This document shows positions 9,370 through 18,700 of a DNA stretch of 64,000 nucleotides, in pieces. The DNA lies in IMG/VR virus record IMGVR_UViG_3300027749_002876, positions 372,001 to 436,000 of that record. One strand, given 5' to 3'. The notes under the pieces were generated by a model that did not search any database, had not been told where the DNA came from, and worked only from the letters and a program-made list of their open reading frames with translations. Numbering within the stretch: position 1 is the first letter of the stretch; each line of letters opens with the position of its first letter. A program made the position numbers and the translations under genes. The stretch comes from a virus.

Positions 9370-11196
9370 ATGGCAGATTATTATCAGTTAAAAAATCAAA
9401 ATATTTTTAACCCACCAGCAAATACAGATATGGGCAATGCAAATAGCCAGTTCAATAGTATGTATGTCCAAAATGCCTTAGTTTTAGGTAATGTTAGTGT
9501 GACTGGTAGTACAATTGTTGCACCACGTGTAAGTAGTATTGCTTATCCGGGTGACGACACAGCCGCCGATACCGCAGGTGGACAAACAATTACATTAACT
9601 GGTTCTGGATTTGTCGCCGGGGCAAGTGTATTAATTAATGGTAGTGCAGTGGGAGTAGTATCTGTAGTAAGTTCAACTAGTATTACATTTACTAGTCCAG
9701 CAAATAGTACTGGTAGCTATGTTATATATGTTATAAATCCAGATGGTAGCACAGCAATTTCTATTCCAGGCATTCAATACAGTGGAACACCAAATTGGAC
9801 AACCGCAGCCGGCACTTTAGGTAATGTATATGAAACTGCTAGTTTCAATCAAACAGTTACAGCAACAGGTGATGCACCTATTACTTATAGTGTTTTTAGT
9901 GGTTCATTACCACCAGGAGCAACATTTAACAGTAACGGAACAATAACTGGTATAAGTCAGGCATTAGCAAGTCCCACCACATATACATTTACGGTTAGAG
10001 CAACTGATGCCCAATTACAAGATACCAATCGTAGTTTTAGTTTAACTATTACGCCAGACGTAGTTACATGGAGTTCACCTGCACCTAACTCAACTAGCAC
10101 CTTATCATTAAATGTGGCAATGAGCAATGTAACAATGGTTGCAACTAGTGCTGCAGGATTTGGTATAGTATATACAGCAAATACTCTTCCGACTGGTCTT
10201 AGTATCACCGGTGCCAATATTAGCGGGACACCAACTGTGTCCGCTAATTCATCAAGTTTACTTACTGCCACAGCCAATAGCAGTGGCAAAACAAGTAGTC
10301 AAGTGATTAATTGGGTTGTGCAAAATTCTGTCACACCTACTGTAAATTATCTAGTGGTTGGTGGCGGCGGAGGTGGCGGTGGCGGAATTGGCGGTGGCGG
10401 TGGCGCCGGCGGCTTTAGAACGGGCTCCTCTTTTGCAGTTAGCGGCTCATTTACTGTAACAGTAGGTACAGGCGGCGCCGGCGGCCCTCCCGGTGCTCAG
10501 GGCGGTTCAGGAGGAACTGGAACCGGCGGTCCTGGTGTTAGTGGAACAAGTTCTGTTTTCAGCACAATTACAGCAGCCGGCGGTGGATTTGGAACTAGTG
10601 AAAACTACCCCCCTCCTACAGCAGGAAGTGGTGGTTCGGGTGGCGGTGGCGGAACAAACAACGGCCCCGGTGGATCTGGAAATACTCCAAGCACCTCACC
10701 ATCACAAGGTAATAATGGTGGTTTAGGTGGCAATAACTATGACAAAGGTGGCGCAGGCGGAGGTGGTGCTAGTGCAGTAGGTGCAGATGCAAATAATAGT
10801 ACCAGAGCAGCTGGCAATGGTGGTAACGGTACAGCATCATCTATCTCCGGTACTTCTGTAACTTATGCAGGTGGTGGTGGCGGTGGCTCACACCCGGCTG
10901 GATTATCAGCAGGTACCGGCGGTACAGGTGGTGGTGGTAACGGTGGTTATGCCGATGCTGTGGGTGCACCGGGTACTACTAACACCGGTGGCGGTGGTGG
11001 TGGTGGTGGCCATATAGGTAATATTCAGCAACAAAAAGCAGGTGGAGCAGGAGGTTCTGGAATAGTAATTATTGCGTACCCATCTAATTATCCAGACTTT
11101 ACATCAATTGGAGTAGGGTTAACTTATGCAAAAACAACTGTAGGTGGAAATAAAATTTACACATTTACTGCTGGTACAGGAACAATTACTGTCTAA
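9370..11196 (+). CDS. Fibre/tip protein: IPT-like + Ig-like + glycine-rich domain (608 aa)
   Basis: The N-terminal 45 residues are an attachment segment. Residues about 55-135 look like an IPT/TIG fold (GGQTITLTGSGF, GSYVIYVINPDGS). Residues about 140-230 look like a putative Ig/cadherin-like domain (SGSLPPGATFNSNGTITG). From about residue 330 to 560 the chain is extremely glycine-rich (YLVVGGGGGGGGG and similar), the poly-Gly tip domain seen in many phage fibres. The last 40 residues return to ordinary beta sequence (GGSGIVIIAYP). It probably acts at the fibre tip in surface binding. Confidence 0.75.
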   Translation: MADYYQLKNQNIFNPPANTDMGNANSQFNSMYVQNALVLGNVSVTGSTIVAPRVSSIAYPGDDTAADTAGGQTITLTGSGFVAGASVLINGSAVGVVSVVSSTSITFTSPANSTGSYVIYVINPDGSTAISIPGIQYSGTPNWTTAAGTLGNVYETASFNQTVTATGDAPITYSVFSGSLPPGATFNSNGTITGISQALASPTTYTFTVRATDAQLQDTNRSFSLTITPDVVTWSSPAPNSTSTLSLNVAMSNVTMVATSAAGFGIVYTANTLPTGLSITGANISGTPTVSANSSSLLTATANSSGKTSSQVINWVVQNSVTPTVNYLVVGGGGGGGGGIGGGGGAGGFRTGSSFAVSGSFTVTVGTGGAGGPPGAQGGSGGTGTGGPGVSGTSSVFSTITAAGGGFGTSENYPPPTAGSGGSGGGGGTNNGPGGSGNTPSTSPSQGNNGGLGGNNYDKGGAGGGGASAVGADANNSTRAAGNGGNGTASSISGTSVTYAGGGGGGSHPAGLSAGTGGTGGGGNGGYADAVGAPGTTNTGGGGGGGGHIGNIQQQKAGGAGGSGIVIIAYPSNYPDFTSIGVGLTYAKTTVGGNKIYTFTAGTGTITV

Positions 11197-11205
11197 GGAA
11201 TACAC

Positions 11206-11280
11206 ATGGTACATTATACATTTTTAGACAAAAAAATTGTTATTAAAACATTACCAACAAGTGCATTCCCGACATATTGA
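11206..11280 (+). CDS. Tiny ORF, 24 aa
   Basis: An ATG follows TAAGGAATACAC, so a ribosome binding site (AAGGAA) lies at suitable spacing after the stop of the preceding gene. The 24-residue product (MVHYTFLDKK and on) resembles nothing I know. It may be a real small protein, a remnant of a fibre-associated gene, or chance. Confidence 0.35.
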   Translation: MVHYTFLDKKIVIKTLPTSAFPTY

Positions 11281-11287
11281 TATGAGC

Positions 11288-11293
11288 TAAATA
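11288..11293 (+). promoter_or_regulatory. TAAATA box (T4-type late promoter candidate)
   Basis: CTAAATAC lies 20 nt before the ATG of the 888-aa fibre, whose own ribosome binding site (AAGGACAAG) sits between. Confidence 0.55.
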
Positions 11294-11313
11294 CATAATA
11301 AGGACAAGATATA

Positions 11314-13980
11314 ATGGCATTGACAGTAATTAAACCATCAGGAATAGATACATCTGGTAACTACACAGTTACCGGTATGAACGTTTCTGCCAATATTTCT
11401 GTTGCCAACTTGTCTGCTACTACTTCAGCAAATCTAGGTAATGTTGGCAATATAACTATCACCGGCGGTTCTAGTGGTCAAGTATTAAGTACAAACGGTT
11501 CAGGTGGATTATCATTTATATCAGTAAGTTCATCAGGTATCAGTAATGGTAATAGTAACGTTAACATAGCAACAGCAAATGGCAATGTAACTATCACTAG
11601 TGCTGGTAATACAACAATGACTATTACTGGTACCGGGGCTAATGTATCAGGGACATTAAGTATATCAGGTAATAGTAATTTGGGTAATAGCGCAGTAGCT
11701 AATTACTTCACTGGTAACTTGTATGGTACTGCTAATCTAGCAACATATGCTACAACAGCAAATAGTGTAGCCGGTGCCAATGTTTCTGGTCAAGTATCTA
11801 ACAGTTTAGTAGCTGGTACAGTCTACACTAACGCACAACCAAATATTACAAGTATTGGTACACTAACTAGTCTATCAGTATCCGGTAATGCTACAATTGG
11901 TGGCAATCTAATTACATCTGGTGCTGGTGGCGGTAATATTACTGGTGCTAATGTAGTTTCAGCAAATCTCTTTACAGGTACATTAACAACTCAATCTCAA
12001 CCAAATATCACAAGTGTTGGTACATTGACTAGCATAAGTGTTTCTGGTAACGCCAATGTAGGTAACATTGGTACAACTAACTTAGTTGCTACTGGCACAG
12101 GATCATTTGGCGCTAATGTCAACATGAATACATATTGGATAAACAACGTTGGTTATCCAAATTTAACTACTGATGTTGCTACAAAAGCATATGTTGATAC
12201 AATGATATCAAGTGGTATAGCGTATCATCAACCAGTCAATGTCGCAACTACAACTACATTAGCAATTGCTACTAGTGGTACAACATCATATGTTTCACCA
12301 AATGGTGCAGCCAATGGTATAGGTGCTTATATCAGCACGACTGGTACATATTTAAATATTGACAGTGCCAATGTACAAACAGTTGGCACTCGTATCTTAG
12401 TTAAAGATGAAGCTAATGCTACATGGAACGGAGTTTACACCTACGCCAATACAACAGCTATTATTCGTTCTACTGACACTGACGAATATGGCCCAGATAG
12501 CACAGCACAACTAAGTATCAATGATTATTTCTTTACTCAAGGTGGTACTGTTAATAAAGGTGTTGCTTTTATAGTTAGCGCACCTACTGGTACAATAACA
12601 TTTGGTACTAGTAATATTACATTTGCTCAGTTTAGTACAAGTCAAGTTTACACTGCTGGTACTGGTATCGCAATTACAGGTACTGTTATCAGTGCTAACG
12701 CAAGTCAAACACAAGTCACCGCAGTTGGTACACTAACAACATTAAGTGTATCCGGTAATGCTAACATAGGCAACATTGGTGCAACATCTGGTATATTCAC
12801 CAACGTATCAGGCAATGGCTCTACATTAAGTTCAATTACAGGTGGTAATGTTACTGGTCAAGTGGGCAATGCATTAGTAGCTGGTACTGTGTATACTAAC
12901 GCTCAACCAAATATCACAAGTGTTGGTACACTAACAACATTAAGTGTTTCTGGTAATGCTACTGTTGGTAATATAATTGCGAGTAGCGGCGGTGGTGGTG
13001 GTAACATCACGGGTGCTAATTTAGTTTCTGCTAACTTCTTTACCGGTACATTAACAACAGCCGCACAGCCAAATATAACAAGCACAGGTACATTAGCAAG
13101 TTTAAGTGTAACAGGTAATGCCAACATAGGTAACATTGGTACAGGTGGATTGATTACTGCTACAGGAAACTTAAATGCAGGTAATATAATCACAGGTGGT
13201 ATCGTATCTGCTACAGGCAATGGTTCGTTTGGTAATGTCAATGGTGGTAATTTAATAACGGCAAACTACACAACAGCAGTAATTACAACAGGTGCTCAGC
13301 CAAATATAACAAGTATAGGTACATTAACATCATTATCAGTTTCTGGTACAAGCAATCTAGGTGCCGTAGGTAATGTAACTATCACAGGCGGCACTAATGG
13401 ATATGTATTAAGCACAAATGGATCTGGCACTCTATCTTGGGTAGCACAATCAAGTGGTGGTGGCGCATCTATTAGCAACGGCACAAGTAATGTTAATATC
13501 GCAACGTCTGGTGGCAATGTAACAACTAGCGTAAATGGTAACGCTAACATATTAGTAGTAACTGGTACTGGTGCAAACGTCAATGGTACATTAAAAGTAA
13601 CCGGACAAAGTAATTTAGGCGCAGTCGCTAATGTAGTTATTACAGGTGGCACAGCAAATTATGCACTTACAACAGATGGTGCAGGTAATCTAAGTTGGGC
13701 AGCGATGCCAGGCGGAGCAAACGTAACAGTAGATAACTTCACTGGTAATGGAGTGCAAACAATATTTACTTTAAGCACTACTCCAATTGGTATAAATCAA
13801 ACAAGTGTTAACTACAATGGTGCAACAGTATTACGTACGGGTTATACACTAGCTAACGCAAACATAACATTCAGTAGCGCACCTGCAAATGGCAGCTTGA
13901 TAGAAGTAACAACAATCAACTTAACCTCCGGTGGCTCATCAGCCGCCGCAGTAGGCTATTCATTAATATTCGGAGGATAA
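11314..13980 (+). CDS. Repetitive tail fibre protein (888 aa)
   Basis: It starts MALTVIKPSGIDTSGNYTVTG, related to the start of the 1789-aa fibre (MAITKLQPFNLDTTANYTF), so the two are probably paralogues attached the same way. Repeats fill most of the chain. The shared LYVDTM / NGVYTY / DEYGPDS module occupies residues about 280-475. The C-terminus (NFTGNGVQTIFTLS onward) resembles that of the 341-aa protein. It is preceded by a TAAATA box and AAGGACAAG, and followed immediately by another structural gene 1 nt after its stop. Confidence 0.85.
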   Translation: MALTVIKPSGIDTSGNYTVTGMNVSANISVANLSATTSANLGNVGNITITGGSSGQVLSTNGSGGLSFISVSSSGISNGNSNVNIATANGNVTITSAGNTTMTITGTGANVSGTLSISGNSNLGNSAVANYFTGNLYGTANLATYATTANSVAGANVSGQVSNSLVAGTVYTNAQPNITSIGTLTSLSVSGNATIGGNLITSGAGGGNITGANVVSANLFTGTLTTQSQPNITSVGTLTSISVSGNANVGNIGTTNLVATGTGSFGANVNMNTYWINNVGYPNLTTDVATKAYVDTMISSGIAYHQPVNVATTTTLAIATSGTTSYVSPNGAANGIGAYISTTGTYLNIDSANVQTVGTRILVKDEANATWNGVYTYANTTAIIRSTDTDEYGPDSTAQLSINDYFFTQGGTVNKGVAFIVSAPTGTITFGTSNITFAQFSTSQVYTAGTGIAITGTVISANASQTQVTAVGTLTTLSVSGNANIGNIGATSGIFTNVSGNGSTLSSITGGNVTGQVGNALVAGTVYTNAQPNITSVGTLTTLSVSGNATVGNIIASSGGGGGNITGANLVSANFFTGTLTTAAQPNITSTGTLASLSVTGNANIGNIGTGGLITATGNLNAGNIITGGIVSATGNGSFGNVNGGNLITANYTTAVITTGAQPNITSIGTLTSLSVSGTSNLGAVGNVTITGGTNGYVLSTNGSGTLSWVAQSSGGGASISNGTSNVNIATSGGNVTTSVNGNANILVVTGTGANVNGTLKVTGQSNLGAVANVVITGGTANYALTTDGAGNLSWAAMPGGANVTVDNFTGNGVQTIFTLSTTPIGINQTSVNYNGATVLRTGYTLANANITFSSAPANGSLIEVTTINLTSGGSSAAAVGYSLIFGG
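12150..12740 (+). repeat. Fibre non-repetitive module, copy 2
   Basis: Second copy of the LYVDTM / NGVYTY / DEYGPDS module, in the 888-aa fibre. It shares long near-identical DNA stretches with the copy at 4735. Confidence 0.8.
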
Positions 13981-13981
13981 C

Positions 13982-14353
13982 ATGGCAGCACCAAATATAA
14001 TCAGTGCAACAACAATCAATGGTAAAACAACGGGTGCAAACCTAACAACAACCGCGGCAACCACAGTATTAAACAATGCTGTTGGTAGTGGTAAATGTTT
14101 AAAAGTAAACGTATTAAACGTATCAAACTACGGAGCTAGTACAGCCAATGTAACAGTTGGTTATTATAATGCAGCCAACGTTGGTGGAACATTGTTTCAA
14201 ATTACAGGTAATGTAAGTGTCCCTGCAAATAGTACATTAAACGTTATTGATAAAACAAGTCAGTATTACTTAGAAGAAAACAGTAGTTTAGGAGCCACAG
14301 CCGGGACAGCTAACACATTGTGTGTTACTTGCAGTTATGAGGATATAAGCTAA
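13982..14353 (+). CDS. Small virion protein (123 aa)
   Basis: The protein is beta-rich, with the pattern LKVNVLNVSNYG, ANVTVGYYNAANVGG and NVIDKTSQYYLEENSSL. This is of the same general kind as the 112-aa protein at 424 and resembles small structural proteins next to fibre genes in T4-like phages. The start lies 1 nt after the upstream stop and the stop 1 nt before the next ATG, so it is translated within a packed operon. The exact role is unknown. Confidence 0.7.
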   Translation: MAAPNIISATTINGKTTGANLTTTAATTVLNNAVGSGKCLKVNVLNVSNYGASTANVTVGYYNAANVGGTLFQITGNVSVPANSTLNVIDKTSQYYLEENSSLGATAGTANTLCVTCSYEDIS

Positions 14354-14354
14354 C

Positions 14355-15584
14355 ATGGTTAAAAGATATTATGGTGGTATAATATCTGCTACACAAGCTG
14401 TAGCCAATTCCACATCAGCCTCTGGTGTTTTTAATGCTAGTCAACAAATGCAAGCTAAACAAGCAGGTAACTGGCCAATAACAATAACCGTACCGGGTGC
14501 ACCTACAATAGGTACAGCAACAGCTACTAGCTCAACAACAGCAACAGTAGCATTTACCGCTCCCGCAAGTAATGGCGGTTCAACTATAACAAGTTATACA
14601 GCAACAAGTAGTCCAGGCGGAATCACTGGTACATTAAGTCAAGCCGGATCCGGTACTATTGCTGTTACTGGTTTAACAACTGGAACAACTTATACATTTA
14701 CAGTAACAGCTACTAATAGTATTGGTACAGGCCCAGCAAGTGCGGCTTCTAACAGTATAGCTCCTTCTATGCCAGATTGGTACTTAGTACAAGCCGGCGG
14801 TGGTGGAGGGGGTAATAATGACGGTGCTGGAGCAGGCGGTGCTGGCGGGCTTGTAATTTACAATAATTTCACCTTTACTGCTACAAGTTATTCAGTATCA
14901 GTAGGCGCCGGTGGCGCAACTCACGCGGTTGGTAATGATTCAACCTTTACACACGCGGGCGGAACATCTACTGCTAAAGGTGGTGGTAAAGGCGGTAATA
15001 ACTCTGAAGATGGCAATGATGCTTTGACAAACGGAGGTTCTGCTGGTTCTGCTGGTTCAACAGGAGCCCCATTTCCTGTAGGGTCTGTAACGCAAGCTAA
15101 TCCTAGTGGCGGTGGTATTGGATATGGCAACCTCGCAGGAACTCAGGGCAGAAGCCCGTATAGACCCGGTGGCGGTGGTGGTGCTGGTGCGGCAGGTCAA
15201 GCTGGTACTGCGAATGCAAATGGTTCTGGTAATGGTGGCGCAGGTTATGAGTGGCCCGCATCTTCTGGCACTTACTACGGTGGTGGTGGTGGTGGCGGAC
15301 AACATTCTTCTGCAAGTGCTTCTGGTGCAGGCGGAATAGGTGGCGGCGGTGCTGGTGGAACTACTGGCAATGGCGCCGGTGGTTCTCCAAATACAGGTGG
15401 CGGTGGCGGCGGATCAGGCAACGCCGCGTATTTAGGTGGCGCAGGTGGTTCAGGCGTTGTAGTTATTTCTTGCCCAGCAACCTTTACTGTTTCTCAATCT
15501 GGATTGACAATGTCCACGGTAACAGTTGGCACTAAAAAAGTAACAACCATTACTGCTGGTAGCGGTTCATTTATTTTGTCATAG
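14355..15584 (+). CDS. FN3 + glycine-rich fibre tip protein (409 aa)
   Basis: Residues 1-45 include the motif NASQQMQAKQAG, which recurs in the 26-residue ORF just downstream. Residues about 48-135 form a fibronectin type III domain (PGAPTIGTATATSSTTATVAF, TGTTYTFTVTATNSIGTG). From residue 140 the chain is glycine-rich (QAGGGGGGNNDGAGAGG), ending in GGSGVVVISCP, the same ending style as the 608-aa protein. It probably decorates a fibre tip. Confidence 0.75.
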   Translation: MVKRYYGGIISATQAVANSTSASGVFNASQQMQAKQAGNWPITITVPGAPTIGTATATSSTTATVAFTAPASNGGSTITSYTATSSPGGITGTLSQAGSGTIAVTGLTTGTTYTFTVTATNSIGTGPASAASNSIAPSMPDWYLVQAGGGGGGNNDGAGAGGAGGLVIYNNFTFTATSYSVSVGAGGATHAVGNDSTFTHAGGTSTAKGGGKGGNNSEDGNDALTNGGSAGSAGSTGAPFPVGSVTQANPSGGGIGYGNLAGTQGRSPYRPGGGGGAGAAGQAGTANANGSGNGGAGYEWPASSGTYYGGGGGGGQHSSASASGAGGIGGGGAGGTTGNGAGGSPNTGGGGGGSGNAAYLGGAGGSGVVVISCPATFTVSQSGLTMSTVTVGTKKVTTITAGSGSFILS

Positions 15585-15592
15585 GATAAACA

Positions 15593-15673
15593 ATGCCTAG
15601 TTATTTAGGAATTTGGACACGCCCACAACAAATGCAAGCTAAATCTGCTGGCACAGGTACAGTCACTGTCTAA
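15593..15673 (+). CDS. Tiny ORF (26 aa), possible remnant of a fibre-tip gene
   Basis: ATG follows AGGATAAACA. The product contains TRPQQMQAKSAGTGTVTV, which resembles the N-terminal segment SQQMQAKQAG of the preceding 409-aa protein. It may be the anchoring segment of a deleted gene or a genuine peptide. The stop is 14 nt before a TAAAT sequence and 48 nt before the next gene. Confidence 0.4.
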   Translation: MPSYLGIWTRPQQMQAKSAGTGTVTV

Positions 15674-15687
15674 GAGATAAATTGGAT

Positions 15688-15693
15688 TAAATA
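15688..15693 (+). promoter_or_regulatory. TAAATA box (late promoter candidate)
   Basis: ATTAAATAC lies 28 nt before the ATG of the largest fibre gene. Confidence 0.5.
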
Positions 15694-15721
15694 CATAGAT
15701 AAACAATAAGAGAATTACTAC

Positions 15722-18700
15722 ATGGCAATTACAAAATTACAACCGTTCAACTTAGATACAACTGCTAATTATACCTTTGCCAACGTTACCGCAACCAATG
15801 CTAATTTAGGCAACGCGGCTACAGCTAACTTCTTTATTGGCTCAGGTAACAATCTAAGTAACATTCAAGGTGCTAATGTTACTGGAGCAGTATCAAGTGC
15901 GACAACAGCCGCAACTGTAACAACAAACGCACAACCAAATATCACAAGTACAGGTACATTAACTAGTTTAAGTGTATCTGGTAATGCTAATATAGGTAAT
16001 CTGTCTGTCTCTGGTGTAGTTAATAGCAATTTAATTCCAGTTGGAAACGGCGTTCAAAGTTTAGGTAACGCAACTAATCAATGGAGCAATTTATTTCTAA
16101 CAGGCAATACAATTTATTTAGGTAATGCTACTATTAGTTCTAATGCTACTACTATTGTATTGACAAACCCAGGCGGTGGACAAACAGTATTTGCAGGTAA
16201 TACAGGAAACAGTGACATATCTGGACAAACATTAAGTATAACAGGTAATGCTAGATTAGGTAATATCATATCAAGTGGTGGTAACATCACTGGTGCTAAT
16301 GTAATCTCTGCTAATCTATTTACAGGTACATTAACAACAGGACCTCAGCCAAACATCACAAGTACTGGTACATTAAGTAGTTTAAGTGTATCTGGTACAA
16401 GTAATTTAGGTGCAGTTGGAAATGTAACTATTACTGGTGGTTCAAGTGGACAAGTATTAAGTACAAATGGATCTGGTGGGTTGTCATTTATATCAGTTAG
16501 CTCAGCCGGTGTATCGAACGGTAATAGTAACGTTAATATAGCAACAGCCAATGGCAATGTAACTATTACTAGTGCTAGTAATACAACGATGACTATTACT
16601 GGTACTGGGGCTAATGTATCAGGGACATTAAGTGTTTCTGGTAATGCAACAATTGGTAATATCATATTAAGTGGTACTGGTGGAAATATAACAGGTGCTA
16701 ATGTAATCTCTGCTAATCTATTTACAGGTACATTAACAACAGCCGCACAGCCAAACATCACATCAGTTGGGACACTAGCAAGTTTAAGTGTTACCGGTAA
16801 CGGTGTATTTGGTAATGTTAATGCAGGTAACTTACTGACAGCAAACTATTCAACTGCGGTAATAACAACAGGTGCTCAGCCAAATATCACAAGTACTGGT
16901 ACATTAAGTAGTTTAAGTGTATCTGGCAATGCAAACATTGGTAACATTGGTACAGCTGGATTAATAACAGCAACCGGTAACTTAAATGCAGGTAACATTA
17001 TTACTGGTGGTGTTGTAAGTGCTACTGGTAACGGTACATTTGGTAATGTATCTGCAACTAATCACACTGGTACAACAGTAAGTGTAACCGGTAATGTTAC
17101 TGGTGGTAACTTAACTACAGGTGGTATCGTAAGTTCAACTGGTACAGGTGATAGTGCATTCAGTGGTAATATCAATATGAACGGCAAGTGGGTAGGAAAC
17201 ATTGGTTATGCAGTTGCTAATACAGATGCCGCATCTAAGTTATATGTTGATACAATGATATCAAGTGGTATCAGTTATCACGCACCAGTCAATGTCGCTA
17301 CAACAACAACATTAGCAATTGCTACAGGTGGTACAGTAACTTATAACAACGGTACTGCTGGTGTTGGTGCAAACTTAGTTACTACAGGTACATATTTAAA
17401 TATTGATAGTGCAAACGTTCAAACAGTTGGAACACGTATTCTTGTTAAGAACGAAGCTAACGCGGCATGGAACGGGGTTTATACATACGCAAATACAACA
17501 ACGATTGTTCGCTCTACTGACACAGATGAATACGGTCCAGATAGTACAACACAGTTAAGTGTTAATGATTACTTCTTTACAACCGGCGGTGTAGTCAATG
17601 AGGGTGTAGCATTCATTGTAAGTGCCCCAACAGGAACTATTACATTTGGCACATCATTAATTACATTCAGTACATTCAGTACAAGTCAAGTATATGATGC
17701 TGGTACAGGTATTGCTATCACTGGTACTACCATCAGCGCAAATGCAAGTCAAACACAAATCACAGCAGTTGGTACACTAACAAGTCTATCAATCTCTGGC
17801 AACGCAAACATTGGCAATATTGGTACTGGTATTATTACTGCTACTGGTAATGCTAACGTAGGTAATATTGGTGCGGCAGCAGGTGTGTTTACAACTGTTG
17901 CAGGTTCATTGGTAACGGCAGCACAACCTAACATTACTTCTCTTGGAACTATAACATCATTATCAATTTCTGGCAATGCAAACATTGGCAACATTGGTAC
18001 AGCTGGTTTAATTACAGCTACTGGTAATATTCAAGGTGGTAACTTAGTAACAGGTGGTGTTCTATCTGTTACTGGTAATGCTAACGTTGGTAATATAGGA
18101 GCAGCCGCAGGCGTATTTACAACAGTAGCCGGTTCATTAACTACTGCGGCTCAACCAAACATTACAAGTACCGGTACTTTAACTAGTGTTTCTGTTTCTG
18201 GTAATGCAAACATTGGCAACATTGGTACAGGTGGACTAATCACTGCTACCGGTAACTTGAATGCAGGTAATATTATTACAGGTGGCATAGTATCTGCTAC
18301 CGGTAATGTTACAGCAAACTTCTTTATTGGTAATGGTTCAGCATTAACTGGATTAAGTACAGCAGGTGTATCAAATGGTAACAGTAATGTTAATATCCCA
18401 AGTGCTAATGGTAACGTTAACCTTTCATCTGCAGGCATAGCAAACGTATTAGTAGTTACTGGTACAGGCTCAAACATAGCCGGTACATTAAGTGTATCAG
18501 GCAACGCTACAATAGGTAATATTGTATCAAGTGGTACAGGTGGTAACATTTCTGGTGCTAACGTAATAAGTGCCAACATACTTGTTTCTAACATAGCAAC
18601 TGGTACAGCTCCATTCACTGTAACAAGTACGACAGTAGTCCCCAACTTATATGTAGCACGTGCTAACGTAAGTGACTATGATGTTGTTACAGCATCTACT

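Noticed and set aside
9957-10726. Alternative-frame ORFs over the 608-aa Gly-rich gene
   Set aside because: GGT/GGC repeats give open frames in several phases. No start signals, and the sense product has clear domains.
14921-15535. Overlapping ORFs in the 409-aa Gly-rich tail region
   Set aside because: Same artefact of Gly-codon repeats; the predicted products are biased (Trp/Arg or His runs).
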